This document shows, piece after piece, positions 35,287 through 47,300 of a stretch of DNA of 64,000 nt (positions are counted from its first letter, which is position 1; each line of letters opens with the position of its first letter). A model generated the notes under the pieces. That model was not told the origin of the DNA and made no database searches. It saw nothing but the letters and a program-made list of their open reading frames with translations. Location: contig MBPM02000038.1 in the NCBI GenBank assembly GCA_001695595.3, positions 62,001 to 126,000 on the forward strand. The letters run 5' to 3'. Position numbers and translations under genes: made by a program. Source of the DNA: Plasmopara viticola (Eukaryota; Oomycota; Peronosporomycetes; Peronosporales; Peronosporaceae).

Positions 35287-36699
35287 GTGGGATTATCGGT
35301 CAGTGAACACAAGTGGAGAAAGAAAAACCTGTTGACTGGATGCGACTTTGACCCTGGCAAAACCATTTTTTGGTTGTAACAGTTTAGGCTTTGCGGAAAA
35401 AATAGCAACAAACTTCATCTCCTCAAGCCATCTAAAACTTCAGCCAATAAAGTGATATTCAATTACATGGAAAACAGAACGATAAGCAAATAGGGGCTGC
35501 CTTTTGGCAGGGTCATTTGCGAAAAGGTTGCTTTGGCTTTGATATGGAGTGTTTGCACCAGAATCGGCCACAACACATAAAGCTGCGCCTAGAAAGCCTC
35601 AAGAAGTGCACCTATCAGAGAGTCACACAAGTAAGTAAGACTCTGAAAGAGCCTTATGCTGCATTGCGTTAGAAAGTGCGGGTCTTTCGTTTTCCCTCGC
35701 TTGGTGTTTACCAATCACAAAATGAAATGGTTCTTCGCTCGCTAGGCTGCTAAGAAGCTTCAAGTTAATTACGACATCGTCAAGACAACCCCATCAGCTG
35801 GGACTTAATGCTGATCTTAATGTCAGACGCAAAGGATCTCATCTGAAAAGATAGAGAAATAAAAGGTTTCAGGCAAAATATCGACTTGGAACGTCTTTGC
35901 GGGTGATGACGGTGAAGCCCTTGACATACTATGAAGTAGACGAGGAGTTATGTGATACGCATACCGCTGGGTACTGACGCACTTCTCTCTGAGCAACGGT
36001 CAGATGATGAAGAATATAATCTCTCGAATAGTTACTAATCGGACATTGCAGTCTTTAGTGCTGATCAGTATGAAATATAGGATCCATTGGCAGCCTTGCC
36101 ATTTCTTTCGTAGGCTAAAAATAGTGCTTATTACACCAATATACACGGACTGCTATTAACCGAAAGACAGAACGGGGCTAAAGAGCCAGCTTTAGAGCCA
36201 CACGTGGTAGGCCTTCAGATACTTGGCCGCTCGCTTGTATATTTGAGAGCCCACAATATGTTTTGAATTCCAAAGAAAAGAATTTCTCTTGACTAAGAGA
36301 AAGATAGATATAGATCCCTCTTTATAAGACAGATTCCACCTCCGTTGTTGACAAAGATGTTCTGGTTGGTATCATGCGCCTTCGATATTAGTAAAAATAT
36401 CAACTCTGTATTTTGTTCAAATGCGGTGTCCAACGACCAACCATCAAACCCCTTGTTTAGACGAGAACGTAGGCACAGAGGTTATCTCAAGCAAATTGTG
36501 AGGAATTAGACAACGAAACCCACGAATCTAGTGCAATTTTTCGCAGTGCTTTTATCGCAAGAAAGATTGGAAATAGCGTTAGAAGTTTTGCTTCAAGCAC
36601 CTACTCTATCTTTTCGAAAGCCGGGCGAAAATTGGCAATTAATTCATGCTTGTAAATGCAATTACCATTTAACAAGCGCCCAGTTCGAAGAAGCATGTA
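35287..36699. other. 5' flank of the TPR gene and spacer, no gene seen
   Basis: The first few hundred bases should include the TPR gene promoter, read on the minus strand; a T-rich TTTTTCTTTCTCC stretch lies about 35 bases before the start codon. The rest has only short open frames with no recognisable content. Confidence 0.45.
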
Positions 36700-38795
36700 T
36701 TGCTTAGCAACATGTCCGGGTGTACGAACTGTAGTGCATGGCCGTACAACGCTCAAGAAGAGTAATGATACGCGTAGTTGCGGCTCGATTGCGTCTATGC
36801 ACGTCATGAATGATAGAAAGTACTTGTCTGTGGCCGTACAGCGTCTCAGCACTTAAGTTAAGTGATTGTACGCTTAGTTAGGTATTGCGTCCAGGCACGT
36901 CAAGAACGATAGGAAGGAAAAAATTGTGGTCGTACAGCGTCTCAGCGCTTACATGAAGAAAAAATAGGCTAAGCTGTAGCTCTTTTGCGGCTGTGAACGT
37001 CCCGAAAGATTGAAGGGACGTATCTATGTTCGTGCAGCGTCTCAGAGCAGAAAGAGAGTAAATTTACGATTTGTTGTGTCTATTGCGTCTGTGCTCGTAT
37101 TGAACGATTGAAAGAACGTATCGGTTTTCGCACATCGTCCCTTGATTATACGCTTAGTTGTGGCTTGATTGCGTCAGTTCACGTCTTGATAGATAGAAAA
37201 TACGTAATCGTGGCTGTACAGCGTGTTAGCGTTTCAATGAATAAACTACACACTTCGTTGTAGCACTATTTCGTCCAGGCACGTCTGTAATGATAGAAAA
37301 GACGTATCTGCGGTCGTACAGCGTCTTAGCGCTCAATAAAATAAATATACACCTAGTTGTGGTCTCATTACGTCTGTTAACATCTAAATAGAATGAACAG
37401 ACGTAGTTATGGTCGAAAAACCTCTAAGCCTTTAAAATGGGTGATAATTCGCTTTATTCTGTCTATATTGCCTTTGTGCTCGTCTTGAAGGATAAAAAAA
37501 AAATATCTGTGGTCGTACGGCATCTCAGCGCTCTTTGAAAGTAATTATATGTTTTGTTGTGGCTCGGTTGCGTCTGTGCATGTCTTGAATGATAGAAAGG
37601 ACGTGTTTGTGACCGTAAAGCGTCTCAGCGCTTTACTAAAGTGTACGCTAAATTGTGGTCCTATTGCCTCTGTGCTCGTCTTTAAAGATAAAAAGAACGT
37701 ATCTGTCGTCGCGCATCATCTCAGCGCTTAAATGAAGTGAATATACGCTTAGATGTGGCTCGGTTGCGTCTATTTATGTCTTGATGGATAGAAAGGACGT
37801 TTCTGAAGCTGTGCAGCGTTTCAGCGCTTCAATGAATACACTACACTATTGCCTCCACGCACGTCTAGAATGATAGAAAAGACGTATCTGTTGTCGTACA
37901 GCGTCTCAGCGCTAAAAAAAAGGTAAAATGCGCATAATTATGATCCTTTTAAATATGTGCACGTCTAAAAGGATGGAAAGGACGTATCTGTGATCGTACA
38001 GTGTGTCAGCGCTTTAAATGAAGTGAATGTAGGCTTAGTCGTGGTTCGATTGCGGCTTTGAACGTCTAGATGGATTGAAAAGACGTATATATGGTCGAAA
38101 AACGTCTTGGTGCATTAATAGAGTGATTATACGCTGTGTTGCATCTCTATTCCATCTGTGCACGCCTTAAAAGATAGAAAGAAAGTATCTGTCGTTGCAA
38201 ATCATGTCAGTGCTCTAGAAAAGTAATTATACGCTTGGCTGTTGCTTTAATGCGTCTGTGCACGTCTCGAATGATTAAAAGGTTTAGCTGCGATCGTACA
38301 ACGTCTCAGCGCTTTGATGGAGTGAATAGACGCCTCGTCGTGGCAGTTTTGCGGCTATTAACGTCTAGAAAGATTCAGAGAACGTGTCTATGGTCGTACA
38401 ACATCTCAGCGTTAGATTGAGCGATAATACGCTTTGTTGTGTCTTCATTGTATATGTGCACGTCTCAAAAAATTTAAAGACGTATCTGTCGTCGCACATC
38501 ACCTCAGTGCCAAAAAATAATTATACGCTTGGTTGTAATTGTATTGCGTCTGTGCACGTCTTGAATGATAGAAAGGACGTATCTGTCGTCGTCTCAGCGC
38601 TTTAAGAGAAATGATTTCACACTTTGTTGTGTCTCTTTTGCATCGGTGCACGTCTTGAAAAATATGAATAGGCATTTGTCGTCGCACATCATCTCAGTAC
38701 GCTGAGTAATTATACGCTTAGTTGTGGCTCTATTGCGCCTGTGCAGATGCAAAGTACTTTTCTGTGGCCGTACAGAGTCTCAGCGCTTCACTTTG
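36700..38795 (+). repeat. Satellite array, ~21 units of ~100 bp
   Basis: A tandem array with a period close to 100 bp: strings like CGTACAGCGTCTCAGCGCTT recur near 36837, 36940, 37518, 37620, 37718, 37900, 38003, 38298, 38590 and 38775, among others. Typical parts of a unit are TACGCTTAGTTGTGGCTC, TTGCGTCTGTGCACGTCTTG, AATGATAGAAAGGACGTATC and TGTGGTCGTACAGCGTCTC. Units differ by about 10-25%, and the array is slightly irregular. Each unit holds a small hairpin: ACGTC and GACGT around a ~15-nt loop with a conserved GATAGAAA. Short open frames on both strands within the array are by-products. Confidence 0.9.
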
Positions 38796-40766
38796 AGACT
38801 GCCATAGTTAGTCCATTGGTGCTCTTAACCCTACTGTATGTGGTGCTACAGCACTGTGTGTCTTCAAGCCCAACTGTTGGCACTTCCATCCGACTGCCAT
38901 TTTAATGATAATCTGCCGTTGATATGAGCAAAGGAGCATCTTAAAATTGGAGCAGCGCTTTCGCAATTGTAGTGGTAATTATGCGACAACATCACACCCA
39001 GAAGGCAGTAGTATTTCGTTAACGCATCCGTGACAAGCTTTGCTGGTTCTTAGACGGTGACACTGGCGAAAACAGGTCCAAAAGTACCTTATATCTTGAA
39101 TGATCCATAGCACAATGCTTGAATTCCCACCAGCGATTGACGAGCGAACGATAGGTCCGAAACTTATGGACTTTCAACAGTCCTCCGGTACCGCAAGGCT
39201 ATGCAGAATGGCCAATCTTTCAGCCACGGTCTAAACTTTCTAGCTTGTCTCACGAATTCCATTCCCTGATAACTGCTACTTAGAAAACTAACCGCTTAGC
39301 TTTGGCATCTTTGCATGCTATGAAGAGACGCTGTTAGGGTGTCTAGATTGACCTTTGCTCTGTATACCTAATGTATTCATTCGCCAATAGAGCTTCTAAC
39401 TTTGCAGATATGGCGCAGCTCAATGACTTGACTGACAGGGCTTGTATGCAACGTAAAAGTCTGTGTTTTACAAAGCAAGATAATTTTTCGCCTTTGGTTG
39501 GCATGAGTAGAAAGTAATTATCTACATCCGCAACGGTCCATATCCAATACAAAATATCTCGAGCCCGAACTTTTTCGGACTACGCCCGTGGCAATATGTA
39601 GCAAGTAATAAGTTGATGAGCAGGAAAGCTCCGTTTGTCCTTGGCTTGCTCGACCGGAACAAGATAATTCACTTGTGTCTGTCATCTTCCCGCTCCAACA
39701 ACGCGCAGCTGATGCCATTTATAAAAGTACCGCATGACAATAAATGACTTTATCGTATCCGCCAATGGAGAATTAGCGCTTGTAATAAGCTTTCTTTGGT
39801 GTTGTTGATCGCATTCTGGTGCTGCAATAACAACGCGATAAAGATAGAATGAGGCTTTCAGAGAATAGTATAGCTAGTACCGTACTTGTATGCGTGTTTG
39901 CACTTCCACAAGAATTTTTGGCAACGTAGCGCATGCTAAGTTGAAATAAGATTACTTTTTCCTGGTCTGCTCTTATATTCGTGGCTGCTTGTAAAGCAGC
40001 AGAAGCCTTTAATCTCTTCCGCGGCGAGGACTCATTCGTCATATTGACATAGCTTTAATGCCTGTCATGACGTATAGACTGTTAAGGTAGCTATTAAAAG
40101 CCGTTGAAACTAATACTCCTAAGACTGACTCTAGGCGAATATACCGTCAAAGTATGCCTGGTCGGAAGGTTGTTTAGAGTGAAGAAGCTGTGTGATTAAA
40201 CTATTAACCATGGCTACAGCTTTCGATAGCCCTTGTGACATCACTAAGTTGTTGAATAGCATAATGCTAGCCGTACAAGCGACTGTAACAGTACATGCTC
40301 TTAAAATAATGCTAGATTAGCTCACTATATAAGGTGCACCTGGGCGTGTTAAGCAACGCATTTTTTCGTGGAATATGCAAATCATTGTTCGAATATTCGA
40401 AAGCATGAGCTCGTTACCATTTTGTTCGACTTTTGATCATAGTGGATCAGTGATGGGTGCTAAGACTTCGACTTCAGCGCCATGTTCTTCTGTCGAAGAA
40501 GCCGTAAGCAATTTCCATCACTCTCGTTGCAGTGGTCTTGACTTGCGACACTAAAGTTAACGACCGCTAAAGAATGTTATATTAATGCTTTATAGTCTTC
40601 TAAAAATTCCGGGCCTAAGTGCAAATTTTGCTTTTGTCAAGGCTATTGGAAGACACCTTAGAATATTTGTATCCTCAGTACGAATACCCATCTAAAGAAA
40701 CACTATAAACTTTTTTCAACTATAAATCAGAAGGCCTTTTGGAGTTTCATAATTAATAGTTCGCAT
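38796..40766. other. Spacer after the satellite array, no recognised gene
   Basis: Two kilobases. The most gene-like frame is minus 40042-39773 (89 codons: MTNESSPRKRLKASAALQ at its start). It begins with an ATG and is hydrophilic in its first half, but shows no known motif. Two overlapping minus frames at 39343-39718 look like pieces of one decayed reading frame. None is called as a gene. Confidence 0.35.
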
Positions 40767-41508
40767 GGATGCATGAGACACGTTATCTCACAATATGATA
40801 TGGGTGATTTAGTCTAGACAGCTGCGCTTTTTATGCTGCCGTTCATCGTAATATTGGAGCGCTGTATAGCTGATGGCTCGCGTTTCTGGTGCACACTCTA
40901 CTTGACGGTGTGGCAATGCTTGCTTGCCATTACAGGTACGCTGTGTCACAAAACAGACTTGATAATTTTCGTATCTCTTACCCACTGCAATAAAAAATTT
41001 CATTCCAAGCGCGCTACAAGGCACTCTACTACGAAAATGTGAAGCAGAGCAAGCAAAACAGTGCAGTGTGCTTTGTTTCGCATCAAAATTGTCCAAGACG
41101 TAATAAAAGAACGACTTGTCGTGCCTCAGTGTCTGGCTGATCAAGCTCCATCTGCCTCTAGATATGTTTATTGGAGTGCTGGTGATTTTGCGGGATTGGT
41201 CGAGGTATTAGCGTGTCAATGAAAACGAGCATTTACCCAGCTCCATCTACCTTCAAATGTGTTTGCTGAAGTGTTGGTGGGTTCTGCAGGATTGGTCGTG
41301 TAGATAGCATGTCACTGAAAACGAGTGTTTTAAAATGCCACACTAGTTGTAGCAGCGACATTTTTCTCGCTCAAATAACCCAAAAATTGCTGCTGACACA
41401 TGAAGGCACGAAGGCCAAAGGCAGTGGACCGACGAATCGCATGCACATACGGGCAAGTTTATTTGCATTGACTGTGTAGTCAACATGCTCTACGGTCTGC
41501 ACACGAGT
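40767..41508 (+). pseudogene. Decayed duplicate of the cytochrome b561-type gene
   Basis: Compared with the intact gene at 63347-64000, this stretch matches from the start codon region through all three exons and both introns, to the same last bases (GCTCTACGGTCTGCACACGAG). It is a DNA-level duplicate, not a retrocopy, because introns are included. It is broken by frameshifts in exon 1 (after GSRF), several stops and an internal ~95-bp tandem duplication of the start of exon 3 (41144-41238 and 41239-41333). It therefore cannot encode a four-helix haem protein. Both copies lie on the same strand about 22.6 kb apart. Confidence 0.85.
41144..41333 (+). repeat. 95-bp tandem duplication inside the b561 pseudogene
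   Basis: The segment beginning AGCTCCATCTGCC at 41144 is repeated from 41239 (AGCTCCATCTACC), each ending near GAAAACGAG. In the intact gene this segment occurs once. The two units differ at roughly one site in eight, so the duplication happened well before the present. Confidence 0.75.
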
Positions 41509-41747
41509 TCATGAAGAATCCGTAACTTTTCCTCAAAATTACACTTTCAACTCGCTATGCTCATCATCGCAGCGCACGTGACACTATTGATTAAAGCACT
41601 GGGGCTGCAGCGTCAAACGCACCTTAACGTTGTCAAGATTACGACTTACGATCATTCAAAGTATCAAAAATAGTAAACGATGTTAGCGGATTATTACAAA
41701 ACGCTCTCAATTATAAGCATGTGTCGTAATTTATATCATTTCGTTCG

Positions 41748-41927
41748 ATGGTCAATGAGCTGGAGGTGCTCGTGCTTGGCGGCCTTTTTGGTGCCCTCTG
41801 TGCCACCATACTCTTCACGTGCTTTACTGCTCCATCATTGGTCGCTGTGCATCCAGCTGCCAACGCCATTGCCTTCTGCTCTGTTTTTCGCTTGGTATTT
41901 AAGCATTGCTCGAGCGATAAACCATAG
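41748..41927 (+). pseudogene. b561-like first-exon remnant (second paralogue)
   Basis: A 59-codon frame starting at an ATG reads MVNELEVLVLGGLFGALCAT, a hydrophobic helix, then VAVHPAANAIAF, closely paralleling the first exon of the b561 gene (LFSLHPLLNAVAMLV) including the haem-ligand-type His-Pro pair. It continues to KHCSSDKP and then a stop; after the stop, MRTKLG may echo the following loop. No splice donor and no downstream exons are found. I infer a truncated remnant of a second, more divergent b561 gene next to the first pseudogene. Confidence 0.5.
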
Positions 41928-42481
41928 ATGAGAACAAAACTCGGATTGGTGACTTAGGTTTAAATTATTTTAAGGGTTACGCCACGATGCTCATGCTAAA
42001 ACCAGCATTCTGATGTCTAAGGTACACATGATGGCACAAATACTAGCGGTGTTCGTACGGGCCGGCCACATATATGACCGAGAATGTGTACGGCAAGGAC
42101 CACTTCACGTCATCGCACTCGAGACTCGCAGGCGTTACAGTTCCAATAATCATACTAGACATGGAAAAAGTGTTTTTATTAATGCAATTCGCTGTATATT
42201 GCTTGGTGATGCTAGTGATGCTAGTGATGCTACTGTTAAGGGCCTGACTACAACTTTTAGCGGAGCGAAAACGAGCCGGAAATGGAGAAATGTGGGCTAT
42301 AGTATTAAAAGAGCTGTCAAAGCTAATATGTCGAGGTTGACCAGATTTGAAACTAGGAGTCAGTGTCATTCTTGACGTGTACAGCGGCAACTGGGATAAC
42401 TCGCATCTTGGAGATATTCTACACTTCAAAGTGGCTAGTAGTGACGCAATCGTCGTCACCGGCGGTTTTGCCGGTAACGGC
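41928..42481. other. Spacer with overlapping open frames, no recognised gene
   Basis: Both strands are open over much of 42013-42375, giving 120-codon (plus) and longer (minus) frames, but neither peptide has a known motif and the minus frame is long only because it enters the retroposon to the right. A small GATGCTAGT triplication lies near 42207-42233. Confidence 0.35.
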
Positions 42482-42490
42482 ATTTGCGCA

Positions 42491-42817
42491 TTTGTATTGT
42501 ATTGTATTACGTTATCGCGTTGCCAAGTTATGCGCGTGCTAGGCTCCATGGCTAGTCCACGGCATAGAGTGGTGTCCGCATACGTCGGGTCTCGTTCGGC
42601 GGGCAGTGCAGCCAGCACCGACGCCGTGAGGGTCTTCCATTATTTTGTGTAGTTCTGACTTGGTAAGAGCCCAGGTGGCGCCCTGGTGCTGGAGACCGTC
42701 GCGTCGAGGGTGAGACCCGTTAGAGACCTGCAGATGCCCGAGAGCACCTACCTGAAGCGCGCGAGCATTTAGCCCCCGCGCTTGGAAGGAGGGCGTCACC
42801 CCAACCTTTTCCGAAAA
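42491..42817 (-). mobile_element. SINE-like retroposon, copy 3 (inverted), with target duplication
   Basis: Reverse-strand copy of the family at 917-1250 and 16462-16788. On the minus strand it starts CGGAAAAGGTTGGGGTGACG and ends in the pentamer tail, seen here as TTGTATTGTATTGTATTACG at its left side. ATTTGCGCA is repeated at 42482-42490 and 42818-42826, a 9-bp target-site duplication. The internal frame is open here, as in copy 1, but shifted in copy 2. Confidence 0.8.
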
Positions 42818-42826
42818 ATTTGCGCA

Positions 42827-43576
42827 ATATAATAGAAATATACCCAAAACACATATGCATCAGTACTATCCATGGGTTTAGGAAATTATACAGGTTTCGA
42901 CCAGTAGACAGTTCCAAATGTCCCATTATCATTGGGAATCAATTATTGACTGAAATTAACCTAGGATGTGATACAATCAGATGGTAGAAAGAAGAATGAT
43001 GGTAGTAGGAGATGGCTGAGAGCCACCAATCAGGCTGTAGCAAGAAACAAGTCATATGAGCTCTTTATTTACTCACAGTCCCCACCAGTGAGTTCTTTCA
43101 TCGCTAGACACTTTTTTAAGCAGCAAACACTCCCTTTCTTATACGACTTCGCCTCGCCCGCACCTCACCCTCGTCCGACGGTCGACTTTGGTCAGCTGCC
43201 TCCGCGACTATACCACATAGTAGCACGTGTCGTGTCAAGTTCAAGAGTTCAAGACCAAGGTGCTTGTGGTAACTTAGTGAGAAGCGAGTCATCTTGTGAT
43301 AATTGATACGAGTCACATAGTGGGAAGAACTTAATTACAAAGGGTTGTCTTACGGCACTGCTTAACGCAGTGGTTGAGTAGTGTGGCTGCACGCTAGTGT
43401 GATACACATCTGAACTCCTTTGATTGGTCTGTGATTTTGTGCTTTTGCCTTTTGCCTTTTCTTGATTCCTTGTCTCGCTTCCAAAAAAACGAAGAAAAAT
43501 TTCTAGATACTTTGCTTATTTGGCTTTACTTGATTTACATCTAATACTACTGAATTGTTTTGTTTGGCTTCGTTAT
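42827..43576. other. Possible leader or LTR of a decayed retroelement
   Basis: No gene. The stretch from about 42960 to 43330 differs in composition from its flanks and contains a GAGCTCTTTATTTACTC segment and CT-rich tracts, followed by TTTTGCCTTTTGCCTTTTC just before the decayed frame at 43577. This would fit an LTR plus leader, but no second LTR was found inside the window. Confidence 0.25.
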
Positions 43577-44300
43577 ATGGGAAAACGAAAGATTCGAGAG
43601 CCAACAGACCCGTACATCAGTGCTACTAAGCTCGTAGCAAGCCGTTACAAGGATTTCGACAAGCTGCGAAAAGACTTTTAATTAGAGCTTGTCCAACATA
43701 TCCGAAACCGGATTGCCAAAATTCAGGTGCCAGAATATAGTGCACCAATTACTGAAAACCTAAAGCGCCGTATTTAGCAAGCCCAAGAGGTTTTGAATGG
43801 TTCATTAGACCACTCTATACATTCATACAAAGACGTAGTCTGTAAAACAAAATTCAATCAGCCTTGCTTTTATTCTCGAGGATTTTTCAAGGTCTGACAT
43901 ATTATACAAAGAGCGATGAAAAGTCCACCTTCACACCGAATATTTCGTCAACGGAGCTAAGCAAGTGCTCTCAACGATAGTCAAATTTTACCACCAACGT
44001 CGCGCTCAAGATCCCGAGCTCCGACTCATCAAGATGCGGCAAGCGCCAACGGCCAAGCGCATATATATGCTCCGGCTATTGTAGCTCCCTCATCAGCAGC
44101 AGGCAAGGCATACTGTCCATGCACTTAGTAGCAACAGCAGAATCAAGACCAGGTGCAAACCGAAATGCAAGCTCAAATGCAACCGCCTGATGAGCGTTTC
44201 AAGGTTCTCGTTGCATCAAGAGGTAAGCAGATCAGTGATGTTTCAATGACGTGTTGTCTCCCTCCAGCAAGCGACATCCAACCGTTAACAAGCCGACAAT
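43577..44300 (+). pseudogene. Decayed hydrophilic open frame, gag-like or unknown
   Basis: From the ATG at 43577 the frame reads MGKRKIREPTDPYISATKLV and continues coherently for about 110 codons across two isolated stops, then a shifted frame carries a Pro/Ser/Ala-rich and Gln-rich stretch (QQQQNQDQVQTEMQAQMQ). Basic N-terminus, helical middle and Gln-rich tail resemble retroelement gag proteins, but no zinc knuckle, protease or polymerase follows. It could also be a dead host gene. Confidence 0.35.
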
Positions 44301-47300
44301 TTTAAATCGATGTAGGAAGCCCTCCGATAATCGTAGCTGATATCTATGACCTGCTGCGTTCACGAAACCACTAAATGTATCGAGCAACTTTCGTGAGAAA
44401 GCATTCTACACTATATTTCTCTTTTTCATATCGCTTTGGCTAACGTTCTCATACTCACAAGCTGTTAGTATCGCTAGCCAATGCGATACAAATACGGTAA
44501 TAATGCGCTTACGCGCGCCACATTCATGCAGCGACTACTCTTTTACCTTCTTGATTCAACCTAAGTCTTGAAATGTTTGACGTATGTATGAATATTTTCT
44601 TTTGTTCCAGGTGAAACATTATCTCGGAGAGCATACTCGAGATCCTTAGGCCAGAAGCGTGTCCGCAATTGAGTGTTAAATAGTGCCCAAGTCTTTCACA
44701 CTTTCTTGTGCTCGCAGTCGACGATGAAGGCACGGTACCAATTCAGTACAAATATGCCTGAATCACTAAAGGTAAGCAACACAAAGTCTGACGACTCAAT
44801 TGTCACCAAGTGGCGGTTGTTGGCGTTATACTGTTCCGTTGCTAAGATTCACAATACAAAATCTTTGCCAAACCTCCATTTATTAACAGTAGTATCTGAT
44901 TGCTACAGTAGTATAACATACAAGTCTTTAAGATTATTTATTTGTAGAGATGGAGCTGGGCTCTCACGTTCAAAACTTCACTGTTGCAGGAAGTCAACCA
45001 GATGCTAGTGCTCCAAATACTACTTGGTTTGAAAACAAAGACCTTTAACGTCCTTACTGGAGATCTCCGCAAGCAAGCAGAAGCACTGCTGGCAACCAGG
45101 AAGGTTGAAAACATTGAGCAGCTCAAAAGATGTCGAATGACATGGTGAAAGCTCGTTCGACATAGCACTCGCTGTATATTACATGTACTTGTCTGGCTTC
45201 AAGCAGAGAAAGTATATGTAACAGTGCTCATAAAAGACAGGACTCGCCGCACACCGAGATCAGATGACTGGCTGACAATCGAGGCATCAAGATTAAAGGC
45301 CCGTCGATGTTAGTGAACTGGCAATTGGGCAATTGGGCGACTGAGCAACGCGCATTATTAGCAAAGTTTGCTGTAGGATATGCAAAAAATGTTAATTTTA
45401 AAGCCGAGACATTACGAACAAAATCCTTAGTATATGTACGGTGTCCCGTAAGCCACATACCAACGCTCGTCATGGACAGTTTTGCTGCTTACCTGGCAGG
45501 ACGGATTCGACTAGAGCTGCTCTTCTAATGTATGCTAAGTGCTACATATTCCCCTGTAGGAAAGGCTTCATGAGATAAGTTTTCTGCAAAACGTCAATGA
45601 AGACGTCGGGGCGTCAATACACAACTGTGTCGGCAGATTCACAATACCGGATATACCTTCGAGACCGTAACTAGCTCATGGCACAATCACGAGTACCACT
45701 CTTGGCGCTAACACTCAATCAGTTTTACGACATTAGACTGTTCTGGTCCGTGACAGATCTGTAGCATTTATCAAAAATAATTTGTGGCATAACTGGCGCA
45801 AATTTGTGCGTGGCTCGAGGTAAAAATTAATTCGAGGAAGCAGGTCTTTCAATACCACGCCGGCATCATGAGTCAGAAAATTAAAAATAGTAGCTAAATT
45901 TGTCACCAGAATTTCGTAATTTACAAATCATGACAACTGGATTCAATTATTGCAGGTAAAACAGGACTTTAGTATAGTTGTGACGTCAACGGTGTCGCCA
46001 ATCATTGCTTCTACTCGATTGTTTAAATACGAGAAATAGCTGCTGCTTCACGATTTTCCAATCTCAAACAGTGCCAGCTTCACATTTTGCAGATTTGCTG
46101 TCTTTAAACTATGGAGCGACTCTTATAGTAGATGTTTCGCGGCCATGTACCGATCTCTTGAATATTTGCAAAAAATATTGGCTTACGTTAGTACATTTGG
46201 TCGCATTTACTCGCATTATACTCGGTTTTGATATAATATGCAATACTTTGATTGACTATTGCTGCAAGCTTATCATTTAAGATTGACATCAGTGGCAACG
46301 GTTCGTCAATTCAAGACAGCCTCGAGGTTGCGTGCATATATATGCTTTCCCCGTGTTTCCGAAATTCTCCCCATCGATCGTGAGAAAAAAAAACCGCGAT
46401 TGCAGCATCAGATGGCTCTTTGAGCGCTTTTGAGCGTGATGCCTCTAGCATATATTTTTAGCAGACTGTGAACATTGAAGTATATCTTTCGTTGGTTGTG
46501 CCTGTATTGTATAACACGCCGTCGGCACTCCCGTATTCACCTGAACTGGGTCATATTAAGGCTGGTATTTATCTTGGAGCGGCAAACATGTATAAAATTC
46601 GTCTTGATTATGACTGCAAGCAGTCTGAGAGGGCGTAGATGCTGTTTCGCCGTAGAGACGGCAGTAACTGTATTTATAGAGAGAAATTTGGCTGCTTATA
46701 AGCCACTCTATTCGTTGTTTGTACAAAATTAAAAAAAAATTCTGTATAGCTGTGACATCATTCGCACCTCTCTTCTCCAAATCCTACTAATTGCGCCTTG
46801 CTTCTGCACAACCAATTGTTAAGCATCCTCTGGATGAAGAGGGCCTTATATTTTTCAAGCTTTCTTGTCTCCTAACGGAAAAGTGTACACTGCTTGAATT
46901 TTACAAAGAATAAGTGTACCGACTTAAGTGAAAGTACAACCAGTTGCAGCGGTACTGCCATAGCTCTTTGCTTAAAAATGTGACCAGGCCTGTAATCGTC
47001 ATTTTATAATCAGCATAATTACGAGTCGTGAATCCTGACTGATTAGACGTTACACCTATGGCATTAAATGGGTATTAAAGCTTCTTTTAAAAATGTCTGT
47101 GCTAACATCACTATTTAGCAAAGTTAATGCAACTAGCAGTAGTTCCAAGATGCTATCTTGCTTTTCTTAGTACTAACACGCATGTTGGAAGTATCACCTA
47201 ACTTGTGTTGCGAAACTTATGAAAAACAATTGCCGCGACACGCGTAATTTTGTTGCACAACTTTAGCCTTTTCTAGAATAGGGGAAGTTGAAATAAGGGT

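Noticed and set aside
36700..38795. CRISPR array
   Set aside because: Units are about 100 bp with no short identical repeats separated by unique spacers; this is a eukaryotic satellite.
42043..42618. 191-codon minus-strand frame
   Set aside because: Its first third is the retroposon read in a frame that differs from the frame open in the other copies, and the rest has no recognisable content and a competing open frame on the opposite strand.
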